Part shown: positions 1 to 8,456 of the stretch, piece by piece | Position numbering within the stretch: the first letter of the stretch is position 1 | Layout: every line of letters begins with the position of its first letter | Program-made: the position numbers and the translations under genes | Notes under the pieces: model-generated | The model's database searches: none | What the model was told of the DNA's origin: nothing | The model's input: only the letters and a program-made list of their open reading frames with translations | DNA from: JBCBDX01 sp039822005 | Lineage (GTDB): Bacteria; Pseudomonadota; Alphaproteobacteria; Rhizobiales; Rhizobiaceae | Reading direction: 5' to 3' | Assembly (NCBI GenBank): GCA_039822005.1 | Contig: JBCBMZ010000001.1 | Span: 62,001 to 126,000, forward strand | DNA: 64,000 bases

Positions 1-229
1 TGTCGGCAGGCATGCCGTTGGTTTTGTGCCACTCATCAAGCTGCATCTGCAGGCTGTCGCGCTTCTCCAAAAGGGCTTTGTTTTTGGGTGCCAGATCATG
101 GGCGATATTGGAAAAAGCCTGCCAAAAATGGTCAGCCAATACGCCGGTACCGGCCATGGCGGCATTGGAAATGAATTGCTCAAGACCTTCCTCAACTTGA
201 AGGCCAAACCTGTCGATGCGCGCGCTCAT
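1..229 (-). CDS. glcB: Malate synthase G, N-terminal part (gene runs off the window)
   Basis: This is the first 76 codons of malate synthase G, the cytosolic glyoxylate-cycle enzyme that condenses glyoxylate with acetyl-CoA to malate. The visible part has the family N-terminus: a short lead, then a GTGVLADHFWQAF stretch (about residues 31-43), then HDLAPKNKALLEKRD (about 47-61). That segment precedes the TIM barrel; the catalytic core lies outside the window. The ATG at 227-229 has a strong GGAGG ribosome-binding site a few bases upstream. It is on the same strand as hyuA but 105 bases away, with its own likely promoter. Identification rests on recognised N-terminal sequence only. Confidence 0.85.
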   Translation of the reverse strand, partial: MSARIDRFGLQVEEGLEQFISNAAMAGTGVLADHFWQAFSNIAHDLAPKNKALLEKRDSLQMQLDEWHKTNGMPAD

Positions 230-255
230 TCTTTCCTCCGCTTGCGTTTGACGGT

Positions 256-285
256 CGAATAGATGGCCGCATCGATTTGTGTCAA
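256..285 (-). promoter_or_regulatory. Probable sigma70-type promoter of glcB
   Basis: On the minus strand a perfect TTGACA (280-285) is followed after 18 bases by TATTCG (256-261), a weak -10. Transcription would start near 248, giving a leader of about 20 bases that still contains the glcB ribosome-binding site. The -10 element matches poorly, so this is a suggestion. Confidence 0.4.
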
Positions 286-334
286 TGCAGCATGAGTGAC
301 AATCATTATTGAAATTTTGGAAAAAATACCCGCA

Positions 335-2335
335 TCACTTAGCAGGGCTGGGCCGTGCCAACGCCTCGGCGAAAAATTCGGCACTCACGAATTGCTGATT
401 GCCTTCGATATCGACACTTCTAATGTCCTCACTTAACAAAATTTCGATATCTTGGGCTCCGGCTTGGCGCGCTGATTGTTGCGCCAGGCTCTTCACGAGT
501 TTTCTGGCTGCCTCGAGGGCACTTTGCTGGTCGCTATACTCGCGGTCCATGTCAGCAAGATCACCGCCCAAAACGCGAAAACACCCGTCAGCTGTTGGCT
601 CCACTTCGAGTTTTCTGGTGATCCGTATTTGGCCGGTGACGGCACCGATGGCGTTGGCCACATCCGCGTTTTGCGGAACGATGGCGAGCGTACCGAGTTT
701 TACGCCCACATCAGGGTAATAGCTGCTTGCACCGGCACCCAATCCAATGACGGGCCGATCCAGCCGAACGGAAAAGCTGGCAATATCACTTTCGCCGTTG
801 AGAGCGCGTTGCGCCAACTCAGATCTGGCAAGCGCCTCTCCATCGCCGCCGATGGCTGTTTCAAGGCAGCGTTGTGCGCTCAAATGCACCAACCGGGCGA
901 CGATAGTTTCGGCCAAATCGGTGCCCGAAGGTGCCAGCGGTTTGCCGTAACCGTCTCTTTGTTGTGCCAGAATGTTCAGTCCAAGCGCGGCGGCCTCTTT
1001 GTCCCAATGGCTCATATTGCCAAGGACATGCTGTGCATCGGAAGGCGTCACCGCGCTCATTTGCGCCAAACCTCTTTTGACCAATACGCGAAGGCTTGCC
1101 TGCGCGCTTTGACCTTTGAGCACAATCGAAGCTCGTTCTGGTTGCTCCGGGAGTTGATCGAGCAGCGCCATTTCTGTTTTTGACAGGCCCGAGACGGCGT
1201 GATCAGCGCTGGCCCGGCGCCACACAAACATGCCGGCCAGCCGATCTGGGAAGGGCGCATTCAACTGTGTTTCAAGCTTCTTTGTGACCGTGTGACCATA
1301 TGTTTTCCCCAAAAGGGAAAGTGGAACCACCCTTTCGGGCCCCAATTCTATGGAAGGGCTCAACCGGTTACCGCCAATTTTGACAGCGCTATCGCCGCCC
1401 AAACCATGCGTTTGGATGGCAATCGCCTTAACCATGGTGCGCAATCGACCAACGGTCGCACCATTGGCATCGATTTTTGGCATACCGTTTTCAAGAAGGG
1501 CGATATCCGTCGTGGTACCACCAATATCAGACACAAGCGCCTCATCGCATTCGGTGAGAAAATGCGCCCCCACCAGACTGGCGGCCGGACCCGACAAAAT
1601 GGTTTCGATCGGACGCTGGCGCGCAAAGCTTTGGGAAACAAGGGAGCCGTCGCCACGCACCACCATCAGCGGGCAATTAATACCGACAGAACCGAGCTGT
1701 TGGGAGACGGCATCCAACAACCGGTCGATCAGCGGTACAAGGCGAGAGTTCAAAAGCGTTGTCAGCGCACGGCGCGGCCCGTCCAACTCCCCCGACAGTT
1801 CATGGCTGCATGTGACCGGTTTTCCGGTTCTCTCCTGCAGGGCATCGCGTAGCGCAATTTCATGTTCCGGGTTGCGCACAGCAAAGAGCCCCGCCACGCC
1901 AAAACCGGCCACATCGGGAAGTCCATTGACAATATCTTCAACAGCTGCCTGCAGATCAAAAGCTTTGGCGCGCCCATGCACATCATGTCCGCCCTCGACA
2001 AAAATGGCCGGGTCGTTGCCGAGTGTCTCGCGCAGACCGGCCCGGTCGAGATCATTTTCTTCAAACCCGACCATGACAAGACCGGCTCTAGCACTGTGGC
2101 CCTCCACCAACGCATTGGTTGCCAAAGTTGTGGAGATGCAGGTCAGTGAAATCTCATCGGCTGAAACCTCGCCTTGTTGTGAGAACAGTGCACCCAGCGC
2201 TTCTCCAATGCCGATGGCAAGGTCGTGATGGCTGGTCAGCGCCTTGGTTTTGGCGACAACGCGGCGGTGCTCGTCATCATAGATAACAGCATCGGTATAT
2301 GTTCCGCCCGTATCCAGGCCAATGAAGAAGGGCAT
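335..2335 (-). CDS. Hydantoinase/oxoprolinase family protein, HyuA-type subunit
   Basis: A 666-residue protein of the HyuA/oxoprolinase-A family, ATP-dependent enzymes that open cyclic amides such as hydantoins or 5-oxoproline. The N-terminal domain opens with the phosphate-binding loop DTGGTYTD (about residues 8-15). The main hydantoinase-A domain carries the second nucleotide loop SDIGGTTTD near residue 270. The length is close to that of other HyuA proteins. It starts 21 bases after the P450 stop, so it is probably the last gene of a GST-P450-HyuA operon. No HyuB partner is present on either side, which is unusual for the family. The true substrate cannot be told from sequence. Confidence 0.82.
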   Translation of the reverse strand: MPFFIGLDTGGTYTDAVIYDDEHRRVVAKTKALTSHHDLAIGIGEALGALFSQQGEVSADEISLTCISTTLATNALVEGHSARAGLVMVGFEENDLDRAGLRETLGNDPAIFVEGGHDVHGRAKAFDLQAAVEDIVNGLPDVAGFGVAGLFAVRNPEHEIALRDALQERTGKPVTCSHELSGELDGPRRALTTLLNSRLVPLIDRLLDAVSQQLGSVGINCPLMVVRGDGSLVSQSFARQRPIETILSGPAASLVGAHFLTECDEALVSDIGGTTTDIALLENGMPKIDANGATVGRLRTMVKAIAIQTHGLGGDSAVKIGGNRLSPSIELGPERVVPLSLLGKTYGHTVTKKLETQLNAPFPDRLAGMFVWRRASADHAVSGLSKTEMALLDQLPEQPERASIVLKGQSAQASLRVLVKRGLAQMSAVTPSDAQHVLGNMSHWDKEAAALGLNILAQQRDGYGKPLAPSGTDLAETIVARLVHLSAQRCLETAIGGDGEALARSELAQRALNGESDIASFSVRLDRPVIGLGAGASSYYPDVGVKLGTLAIVPQNADVANAIGAVTGQIRITRKLEVEPTADGCFRVLGGDLADMDREYSDQQSALEAARKLVKSLAQQSARQAGAQDIEILLSEDIRSVDIEGNQQFVSAEFFAEALARPSPAK

Positions 2336-2356
2336 GGCTATTCCAAAAACCTGCCC

Positions 2357-3742
2357 CTACCGCTTGCACACTTTCATCGGCAAGCCATTTTGCGCCTGGA
2401 CCGTCAGTTTTTGCACCGGCCATGGGTTGAGCCCGGGCGTGGGTTCAAAGCGGAATTCTTTCAATAGCAATGCCAATGCGATCACCGCCTCCTGCATGGC
2501 AAAGGTCGCGCCGATGCACACACGTGGCCCAACACCGAACGGCAGATATTGGAACCGGTCGATCTGATCGCGGTTTTCGGGCCAAAAACGCGATGGCATA
2601 AAAGCATTGGGTTTGGTCCAGTATTGCCGATGCCGGTGCAGCACCCACGGCATGGCCAAAACCGTGTCGTCCTTGTTAATTTTCAACGTCTCGCCATCAG
2701 AAAAGGTAAAGGTTTCGCTTTGCACCGCCCTGCGGTTAAGGTTGGCCGCTGGCGGGTAAAGGCGCATGGCTTCTTCAAAGGCCGCGCGTGTCTTGGGCAT
2801 TTTTCCCAGCCATTCGACAGGTGGTGGATCATCGGCAAGCACCTCATCGATTTCGCTCTCGATGAGTGCCAGTTCGTGCGGCGCGTTTGCCAGGCAATAG
2901 AGCGTCCAACCGAGCGCGCGCGCCGTCGTCTCATGCCCTGCACCGATGAAGGTGATTAGATTATCCTCGATCTCGTCGGCTGAAAGGCCTTCCGGTCCTT
3001 CAGCGTTGAGGAGTAACGTTAGAAAATCATTCTGTACGTTCCCCGGATCATCGCGCATTTTACGACGGCGCTGTTCCATGGTTCGCCGCACAACCTTGCG
3101 AAATTTTTCCATCACCCCGCGCCCGCGAATTCGTTTGATGCGAGGCAACCACTCGGGTGCTTTGATAAGATCAAGCGGATCGACTTTGCCCATGGTGGAA
3201 AGAAGCCTATCCACATCATCGGCAAAGTCCATGCCGTCGGTCATCACCTCATCGGAGAAGAGCGTGACCGCCAGAACTTCGTAGGTCAGTTCAGTCATGT
3301 CGACAGAAATGTCCCAAACCGCCTCTTTTTCTCGGTAGCGATCGAGAAACTGGTCGACCCGGGCCTTCATCATATCGGCAAAGCCGTGAATATGTTTGGG
3401 CGTAAAGACCGGTGCCATTGCCTTGCGCGAGCGTTTCCAGACTTCGCCTTCCGCGGTCAGCAGTCCATCGCGCAATATCGGCCGAAGTATCAGCTGCCTA
3501 ACACGCGCCATCTCATAGTTCCTGGCGTTGTCCACCAGAACATGTCGGATCAACTCCGGATGGTTCGCGATAATGGTCGTATCATTAAACAGTGCCGTCC
3601 TGATATAGGTCTTGGTGTAGGATGGCTCACCCCAAAGCTCTAGCGGATTGCGCATGGCGGTCCGCACCAACTCCAAACGGGACGGTGGACGGGTGCGCGG
3701 GACAGGGTATGGCGGAACAAAAGGTTGTGGTTTTGTATCCAT
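2357..3742 (-). CDS. Cytochrome P450
   Basis: A soluble bacterial cytochrome P450 of 461 residues, a haem-thiolate monooxygenase needing an external electron donor. The hallmarks are all present: I-helix oxygen-activation motif GAGHETTA near residue 265, K-helix ExxR (EEAMR) near 322, and haem-binding loop FGVGPRVCIG with the thiolate Cys near 407. I chose the ATG at 3740-3742. The open frame extends 27 codons further upstream but would then overlap the GST gene by 32 bases. No ferredoxin or ferredoxin reductase lies next to it, so its redox partner is elsewhere. Co-transcription with a GST and a cyclic-amide hydrolase suggests breakdown or detoxification of some ring compound, but this is inference. 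Confidence 0.88.
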   Translation of the reverse strand: MDTKPQPFVPPYPVPRTRPPSRLELVRTAMRNPLELWGEPSYTKTYIRTALFNDTTIIANHPELIRHVLVDNARNYEMARVRQLILRPILRDGLLTAEGEVWKRSRKAMAPVFTPKHIHGFADMMKARVDQFLDRYREKEAVWDISVDMTELTYEVLAVTLFSDEVMTDGMDFADDVDRLLSTMGKVDPLDLIKAPEWLPRIKRIRGRGVMEKFRKVVRRTMEQRRRKMRDDPGNVQNDFLTLLLNAEGPEGLSADEIEDNLITFIGAGHETTARALGWTLYCLANAPHELALIESEIDEVLADDPPPVEWLGKMPKTRAAFEEAMRLYPPAANLNRRAVQSETFTFSDGETLKINKDDTVLAMPWVLHRHRQYWTKPNAFMPSRFWPENRDQIDRFQYLPFGVGPRVCIGATFAMQEAVIALALLLKEFRFEPTPGLNPWPVQKLTVQAQNGLPMKVCKR

Positions 3743-3791
3743 GATCAATTCTCTGCCTTTGGCAGAGACTATGGGGGCATGCCGTCTTTCT

Positions 3792-4478
3792 TCAAACGTT
3801 AAGGTTGTGACAAAGTGCGACATCCGGTCTGCCGAACAGAACCGGTTCGGCGTTTTCAGCCCAAAGTGGAAATTTGGTCATGGCATAGGCAAATGGTTCA
3901 GACGCAAGGAAACGTTCCAGCCAACCGATCACATGGTGCCAATCTTGTGCCCAAAACCAGTCTTTATCTACATGCGCATATTGGCGCACGAACGGTAAAA
4001 CGGCAAAATCAGCCCAACTAGCCTTATCGCCCAGCAGCCAGTCTGATCGCGTCAACCTCGCTTCGTAGTCGCGGATGGTCAACGCCGCCATGTCGCGCTG
4101 CTCTTCGGCTGCCACAGCTTCGTCCGGGTAGCGACCCGGATATTTGTAGCGATCAAGCGCGCGTTTGAACGGCCCGTCGTTTGTATCGATGATCGCAGCA
4201 GTTTGAGCTCTATTTTTAGAAAGCCAGTTCTCCGGGTCATTCAGCGACAAAGCCCACTGGCCAACATCGCGGCTTTCATCAATCACCCTTCCATCCGGTA
4301 GCACCAAAACCGGCACCGTTGCCTTGGGTGAAGCCTCGATCATCGGCTGCGGTTTGTCGCGCAACACGATCTCGCGCAACTCGACCTGCTGTGCGGCGCT
4401 TGTGATCGCCAACCGCGCCCGCATCGCATAAGGGCAACGCCGAAATGAATAGAGGATGGGCATTGGTGTTTTTTTCAT
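3792..4478 (-). CDS. Glutathione S-transferase family protein
   Basis: A 228-residue protein with an N-terminal thioredoxin-like domain holding the CPYA motif at residues 15-18, as in omega-type GSTs and glutaredoxin 2. The cis-proline loop (TVPVLVL, about 54-60) and a DES glutathione-contact motif follow. A helical C-terminal domain covers roughly 95-210. A cysteine in the active site predicts thiol transfer or deglutathionylation rather than classical conjugation. It is the first gene of the run GST-P450-HyuA and is divergent from the aldo/keto reductase 61 bases away. There is no clear ribosome-binding site before the chosen ATG. Confidence 0.8.
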   Translation of the reverse strand: MKKTPMPILYSFRRCPYAMRARLAITSAAQQVELREIVLRDKPQPMIEASPKATVPVLVLPDGRVIDESRDVGQWALSLNDPENWLSKNRAQTAAIIDTNDGPFKRALDRYKYPGRYPDEAVAAEEQRDMAALTIRDYEARLTRSDWLLGDKASWADFAVLPFVRQYAHVDKDWFWAQDWHHVIGWLERFLASEPFAYAMTKFPLWAENAEPVLFGRPDVALCHNLNV

Positions 4479-4539
4479 AACGGACTAATTAAGCGCGGAA
4501 AGCAAACCAATCAAATTATCATCTAACGGGGAAACTGCC

Positions 4540-5583
4540 ATGAAAACGCGCAAACTCGGCCGCACGGGCATTGATGTGCCGGAAATCTGCCTGGGCACCA
4601 TGACCTGGGGCTCCCAAAACAACGAGCAGGAAGCGCACGAGCAAATGGACTATGCCGTCAAATTCGGCGTCAATTTCTTCGATACCGCTGAGATGTATCC
4701 GACGACCCCCTTTAAGACCGAAACCCACGGCACGACGGAACGCTTTATTGGTACGTGGTTCGCCAAGCGCGCAAAACGCGATGATGTGATCTTGGCGACC
4801 AAAGTCATCGGTCCCGGCGGACATGGCATTGATGGTGGCCGTCCCCATGATTTTCAGAAGGTGAAAAAGGCCTGTGAGCGCTCGCTTGAACGCCTGCAGA
4901 CCGATTATATCGACCTTTATCAGATCCATTGGCCGAACCGTGGTTCTTATCACTTCCGTCAGAACTGGGGCTATGCGCCCTGGAAGCAGGACAAAGCCAA
5001 GGCACTGGATGACACGAGCGAGATTTTGCGCGCCCTTGATGAACTGGTGAAAGAAGGCAAGATCCGCCATGTGGGCCTTTCAAATGAGACCGTTTGGGGC
5101 ACAATGCAATATCTCAAACTGGCAGAGAAGAACGGTTGGCCGCGCGTCGCTTCTGTCCAGAATGAGTATTCCATGCTGCACAGACTGCATGATCTGGATA
5201 TGGCGGAGATGAGCCACCACGAGGATGTCGGCCTCCTAACCTATACGTCGCTGGCTGGCGGTTTGTTATCCGGCAAATATGAAAATGGTGACATCCCGGA
5301 AGGCACGCGCGGTGCGATTAACCCCGGTCTCCATGGCCGCATTCACGAACGTTCAGCACCAGCAACAACCGTTTACTTGAATATCGCCAAGAAGCACGGG
5401 CTCGATCCCACCAAAATGGCTTTGGCCTGGTGTCTGACAAAACCATTTGTCACCTCGATCATCATCGGTGCAACCTCCTTGGAGCAACTAAAGACCTGCA
5501 TTGATGCGGAGCAACTCGAACTCTCAGATGAGGTCATCCAAGATATTGAGACGGCTAATCAATATCATCCGATGCCGTTCTAG
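4540..5583 (+). CDS. Aldo/keto reductase, Tas-like
   Basis: A 347-residue NADPH-dependent aldo/keto reductase of the subgroup that includes E. coli Tas. The catalytic tetrad can be placed: Asp48 and Tyr53 in FFDTAEMYP, Lys in LATKV near residue 88, and His in QIHWPNRG near 130. A TIM barrel of normal length follows, and the NADP-binding region IIIGATSLEQL is close to the C-terminus. The Tas-like insertion GTTERFIGTWF is present. A GGGGAAA ribosome-binding site precedes the ATG. It is divergent from the GST gene. Substrate is unknown. Confidence 0.85.
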   Translation: MKTRKLGRTGIDVPEICLGTMTWGSQNNEQEAHEQMDYAVKFGVNFFDTAEMYPTTPFKTETHGTTERFIGTWFAKRAKRDDVILATKVIGPGGHGIDGGRPHDFQKVKKACERSLERLQTDYIDLYQIHWPNRGSYHFRQNWGYAPWKQDKAKALDDTSEILRALDELVKEGKIRHVGLSNETVWGTMQYLKLAEKNGWPRVASVQNEYSMLHRLHDLDMAEMSHHEDVGLLTYTSLAGGLLSGKYENGDIPEGTRGAINPGLHGRIHERSAPATTVYLNIAKKHGLDPTKMALAWCLTKPFVTSIIIGATSLEQLKTCIDAEQLELSDEVIQDIETANQYHPMPF

Positions 5584-5664
5584 TTCACTTTCTTGACATC
5601 TCAAACTTGCGGAGTAATCCTTCGGGAAGGGACGATTGGTTGGAAGTTTGAACGGAGATCCAAT

Positions 5665-6234
5665 ATGCCAGGTCGCTCTTTCCTTTCTCTATTCTTGTTT
5701 TTGCTTGCACTGTTGTTGCCCATACAAAGCGCACATGCCGATAAAATTCGGCGCGGTTGTGCGGGCACGATTCTTTTAAAGCCGGTCACCAATGTTCCGC
5801 TGCCCGCAGGGCGGACGGTCATGGCCCGCATGGATTCCAGCCGTGTTTGCAACCGTCCCGACAATTGCCGTCTCGATGCCTATAAAGCTATCCGAGCTTG
5901 CGTTAGCGACATGTGGCAGTTGCGTTGGCAACACAAATTGCCGGCAAGCTGCCAAACAACATCGCGGGCGAGCGGGCGCAGCCACTTCACTTTTGGTTGG
6001 GCTCAGAACTTCAGCGGCCTTCCAAACGGGCAAAACAGCTTGAAGGATCGGATTGAAGCGCGAGTTTGCTGTCAAAATCCGAGGCCGCAAGAAAGTTATC
6101 GAGTGCAAGTTCATTGGAATAGCGGGGGCGATAGTGGATGCGGTGGTTCCCGGTCATCCAAGGGCACCGAGCAATTCATTTCCAATTATGACATCAATTG
6201 CCCGGCTCTTCGCCAAAACGGCCTTTGCGGCTGA
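5665..6234 (+). CDS. Secreted cysteine-rich protein of unknown function
   Basis: I do not recognise a family. The 189-residue protein has a clear Sec signal peptide: a basic start, a hydrophobic core of about 15 residues (LSLFLFLLALLLP), and a cleavage site after AHA around residue 25. The mature part holds ten cysteines, an even number, including one CC pair, and is rich in Arg, Gly and Ser; this suggests a disulfide-bonded periplasmic or secreted protein. The ATG at 5665 has a GGAG ribosome-binding site; the frame is open for 24 more codons upstream but without a good start. Its TGA directly abuts the stop codon of convergent prfC with no base between. Confidence 0.65.
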   Translation: MPGRSFLSLFLFLLALLLPIQSAHADKIRRGCAGTILLKPVTNVPLPAGRTVMARMDSSRVCNRPDNCRLDAYKAIRACVSDMWQLRWQHKLPASCQTTSRASGRSHFTFGWAQNFSGLPNGQNSLKDRIEARVCCQNPRPQESYRVQVHWNSGGDSGCGGSRSSKGTEQFISNYDINCPALRQNGLCG

Positions 6235-7830
6235 TCAGGCCGCTTTTTTAGCGCTTACCTGATAGTCCTTGATCGCTTCAAACACGATGTCGGGCGCGCG
6301 CTCGGCCTCGTAGTTCAGCGAGAAAGCGTTTTCCGCCAAAAAGACCGGATCACCATCCAGATCCCGTGCGATGGATGCACGTTGCTTGGCAACGAACTCA
6401 TCCAGTGCTTCGCGTTTATCCGATGAAATCCAGCGACAAACAGAAAAGCGCGCGGTCTCAAAAGCGACGGGCAAACCATATTCGACGTCAAGGCGCGCTT
6501 CCAACACGTCAAGCTGCAGGGCGCCTACCACACCAACAACAGAAGGCGATCCATCTTCCGGGATAAAGAGCTGCACCACGCCTTCTTCAGCCATTTGCTG
6601 TAGCGCCTCGGTCAGCTTTTTACCTTTCATGGCGTCTTTCAAGCGGACGCGCCGCAAGATCTCAGGTGCAAAGTTGGGCACGCCGTGAAAGACAAGCGGT
6701 TCACCTTCAGTCAGCGTGTCGCCAATACGCAAAGCACCATGATTGGGAATGCCCACCACATCGCCCGCGAGCGCTGTATCGGCGGTCTGGCGCTGGTGGG
6801 CAAAGAAGAACTGCGGCGCCGAAAGTGTGATCGCCTTGCCGGTCCGCGACAGCGTCGCTTTCATGCCACGGTTCAGCGCGCCTGAACAAACGCGTGCAAA
6901 GGCAATTCGGTCGCGGTGATTGGGGTCCATATTGGCCTGAATCTTGAACACAAAGGCACTGAGCTTCGGCTCGGTCGCTACCACTTCGCGGCTTTCCGCC
7001 TTTTGTGCCTTGGGCGGTGGCGCAAACTCGCCCAGTGCCTCAATCAAATCGCGGACACCAAAGTTTCGTAGCGCAGACCCCCAGTAAACAGGGGTAAGAT
7101 GCCCTTCGAGATAGGCTTGTTGGTCAAACGGATTACAGGCTTCGCGCGCCAGATTGACCTGGTCGGCAAACTCTTCACGTTCATTTTCAGGTAGCATGCC
7201 AGCGACGCTATCAGCTTCCGGGCCGTTGACCTGGGTGCGGTCCACCTGCTCATCCGCACCGCGCACCGCGTTTTTGGACAGATGATAGGTGCCGCAAAAG
7301 GTTTTCGCACGGCCGATGGGCCAAGTGACTGGCGCAGTGTCCAGCGCCAGCTTCTCCTCCACTTCATCGAGAATTTCGAAGGGATCGCGGCTTTCACGGT
7401 CCATTTTGTTGACAAAGGTGATGATCGGAATGTCACGTAGCCGGCACACTTCAAACAGTTTGAGTGTGCGCGGTTCTATCCCCTTGGCGGCGTCGATCAC
7501 CATCACCGCTGAGTCGACCGCCGAAAGCGTGCGATAGGTGTCGTCCGCAAAATCTTCGTGACCGGGCGTGTCGAGAAGATTGAAGACATTGTCCCCATAT
7601 TCGAACGTCATCACGGATGTGACGACCGAAATGCCTCGCTCGCGCTCGATTTTCATCCAGTCAGACCGGGACTGTGTGCGGTTCTTTTTGGCTTTGACTT
7701 CACCGGCCAATTGAATGGCACCGCCAAACAAAAGCAACTTTTCCGTCAGCGTGGTTTTACCGGCATCTGGGTGGGCGATGATCGCGAAGGTGCGTCGGCG
7801 CGACACTTCATTTTTGAAATCGATGGGCAT
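6235..7830 (-). CDS. prfC: Peptide chain release factor 3
   Basis: RF3 is the GTPase that removes RF1 or RF2 from the ribosome after peptide release. The 531-residue protein has the G1 loop AHPDAGKT (about residues 19-26), the switch II motif DTPGHEDF and the NKMD guanine-specificity motif near residue 140, followed by the EF-Tu-like domain II and the RF3-specific C-terminal domain. The N-terminus SRRRTFAIIAHPDAGKTTLTE is diagnostic of RF3 against EF-G and BipA. It is divergent from dut and convergent with the cysteine-rich secreted protein. Length is normal. Confidence 0.95.
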   Translation of the reverse strand: MPIDFKNEVSRRRTFAIIAHPDAGKTTLTEKLLLFGGAIQLAGEVKAKKNRTQSRSDWMKIERERGISVVTSVMTFEYGDNVFNLLDTPGHEDFADDTYRTLSAVDSAVMVIDAAKGIEPRTLKLFEVCRLRDIPIITFVNKMDRESRDPFEILDEVEEKLALDTAPVTWPIGRAKTFCGTYHLSKNAVRGADEQVDRTQVNGPEADSVAGMLPENEREEFADQVNLAREACNPFDQQAYLEGHLTPVYWGSALRNFGVRDLIEALGEFAPPPKAQKAESREVVATEPKLSAFVFKIQANMDPNHRDRIAFARVCSGALNRGMKATLSRTGKAITLSAPQFFFAHQRQTADTALAGDVVGIPNHGALRIGDTLTEGEPLVFHGVPNFAPEILRRVRLKDAMKGKKLTEALQQMAEEGVVQLFIPEDGSPSVVGVVGALQLDVLEARLDVEYGLPVAFETARFSVCRWISSDKREALDEFVAKQRASIARDLDGDPVFLAENAFSLNYEAERAPDIVFEAIKDYQVSAKKAA

Positions 7831-7935
7831 GATGGCTCAGCTTTTTTCGGCTGCTTGGCAGGCCGCCGGGATTTAGTCAACGGACCAAGGGAGCGGATAC
7901 TTGACCGAACCGCTGATCCGTTTGATCAATCCGCA

Positions 7936-8397
7936 ATGAGCATTCCACACATCGAAATATTTCAGTTGCCGTATGCGCAAGGTATCCCGTTGCCCGCCTA
8001 TGAAACGGACGGTGCAGCGGGCATGGATTTGCGCGCGGCTGTCGGCGAAGGCGAAACGCTAACCTTGGCACCGGGTTCCCGGGATCTCATTCCGACCGGT
8101 TTGATCATGGCGATCCCTGACGGTTTCGAGGGCCAGGTGCGCCCGCGATCCGGCTTGGCCCTCAAGCATGGCATCACCTGCCTGAACACGCCGGGGACAA
8201 TTGATGCTGACTATCGCGGTGAAATCAAAGTGCTTCTTGTTAATCTGGGTCATGAGCCATTTATCATCACGCGCGCTATGCGGATTGCCCAAATGGTTAT
8301 CGCACCGGCCATCCAAGCGCAGTTGCGGCCGGTCAACAGCCCGCCAAACGGTACCGAACGGGGCGCGGGTGGATTTGGATCGACGGGGTCGGGCTAG
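7936..8397 (+). CDS. dut: Deoxyuridine 5'-triphosphate nucleotidohydrolase (dUTPase)
   Basis: This enzyme hydrolyses dUTP to dUMP and pyrophosphate, keeping uracil out of DNA and feeding dTMP synthesis. All five motifs of trimeric dUTPases are visible in 153 residues: AAGMDLRAA, RPRSGLA, GTIDADYRGEIKV, RIAQMV, and the C-terminal glycine-rich arm GAGGFGSTG that closes over the active site. The open frame extends far upstream over the prfC start, but the family N-terminus fits the ATG at 7936. No strong ribosome-binding site is visible. It converges with comM, 59 bases downstream. Confidence 0.93.
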   Translation: MSIPHIEIFQLPYAQGIPLPAYETDGAAGMDLRAAVGEGETLTLAPGSRDLIPTGLIMAIPDGFEGQVRPRSGLALKHGITCLNTPGTIDADYRGEIKVLLVNLGHEPFIITRAMRIAQMVIAPAIQAQLRPVNSPPNGTERGAGGFGSTGSG

Positions 8398-8456
8398 TGC
8401 TTGTCTAGCCAACCGGCGGGCGAGCGAAAACCAAGCGCGGATGGCCGGTTTGGAAA

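Noticed and set aside
5593..5621. TTGACA before the secreted protein gene
   Set aside because: The -35 is perfect but the sequence at the -10 distance is poor (AATCCT), so no promoter is called.
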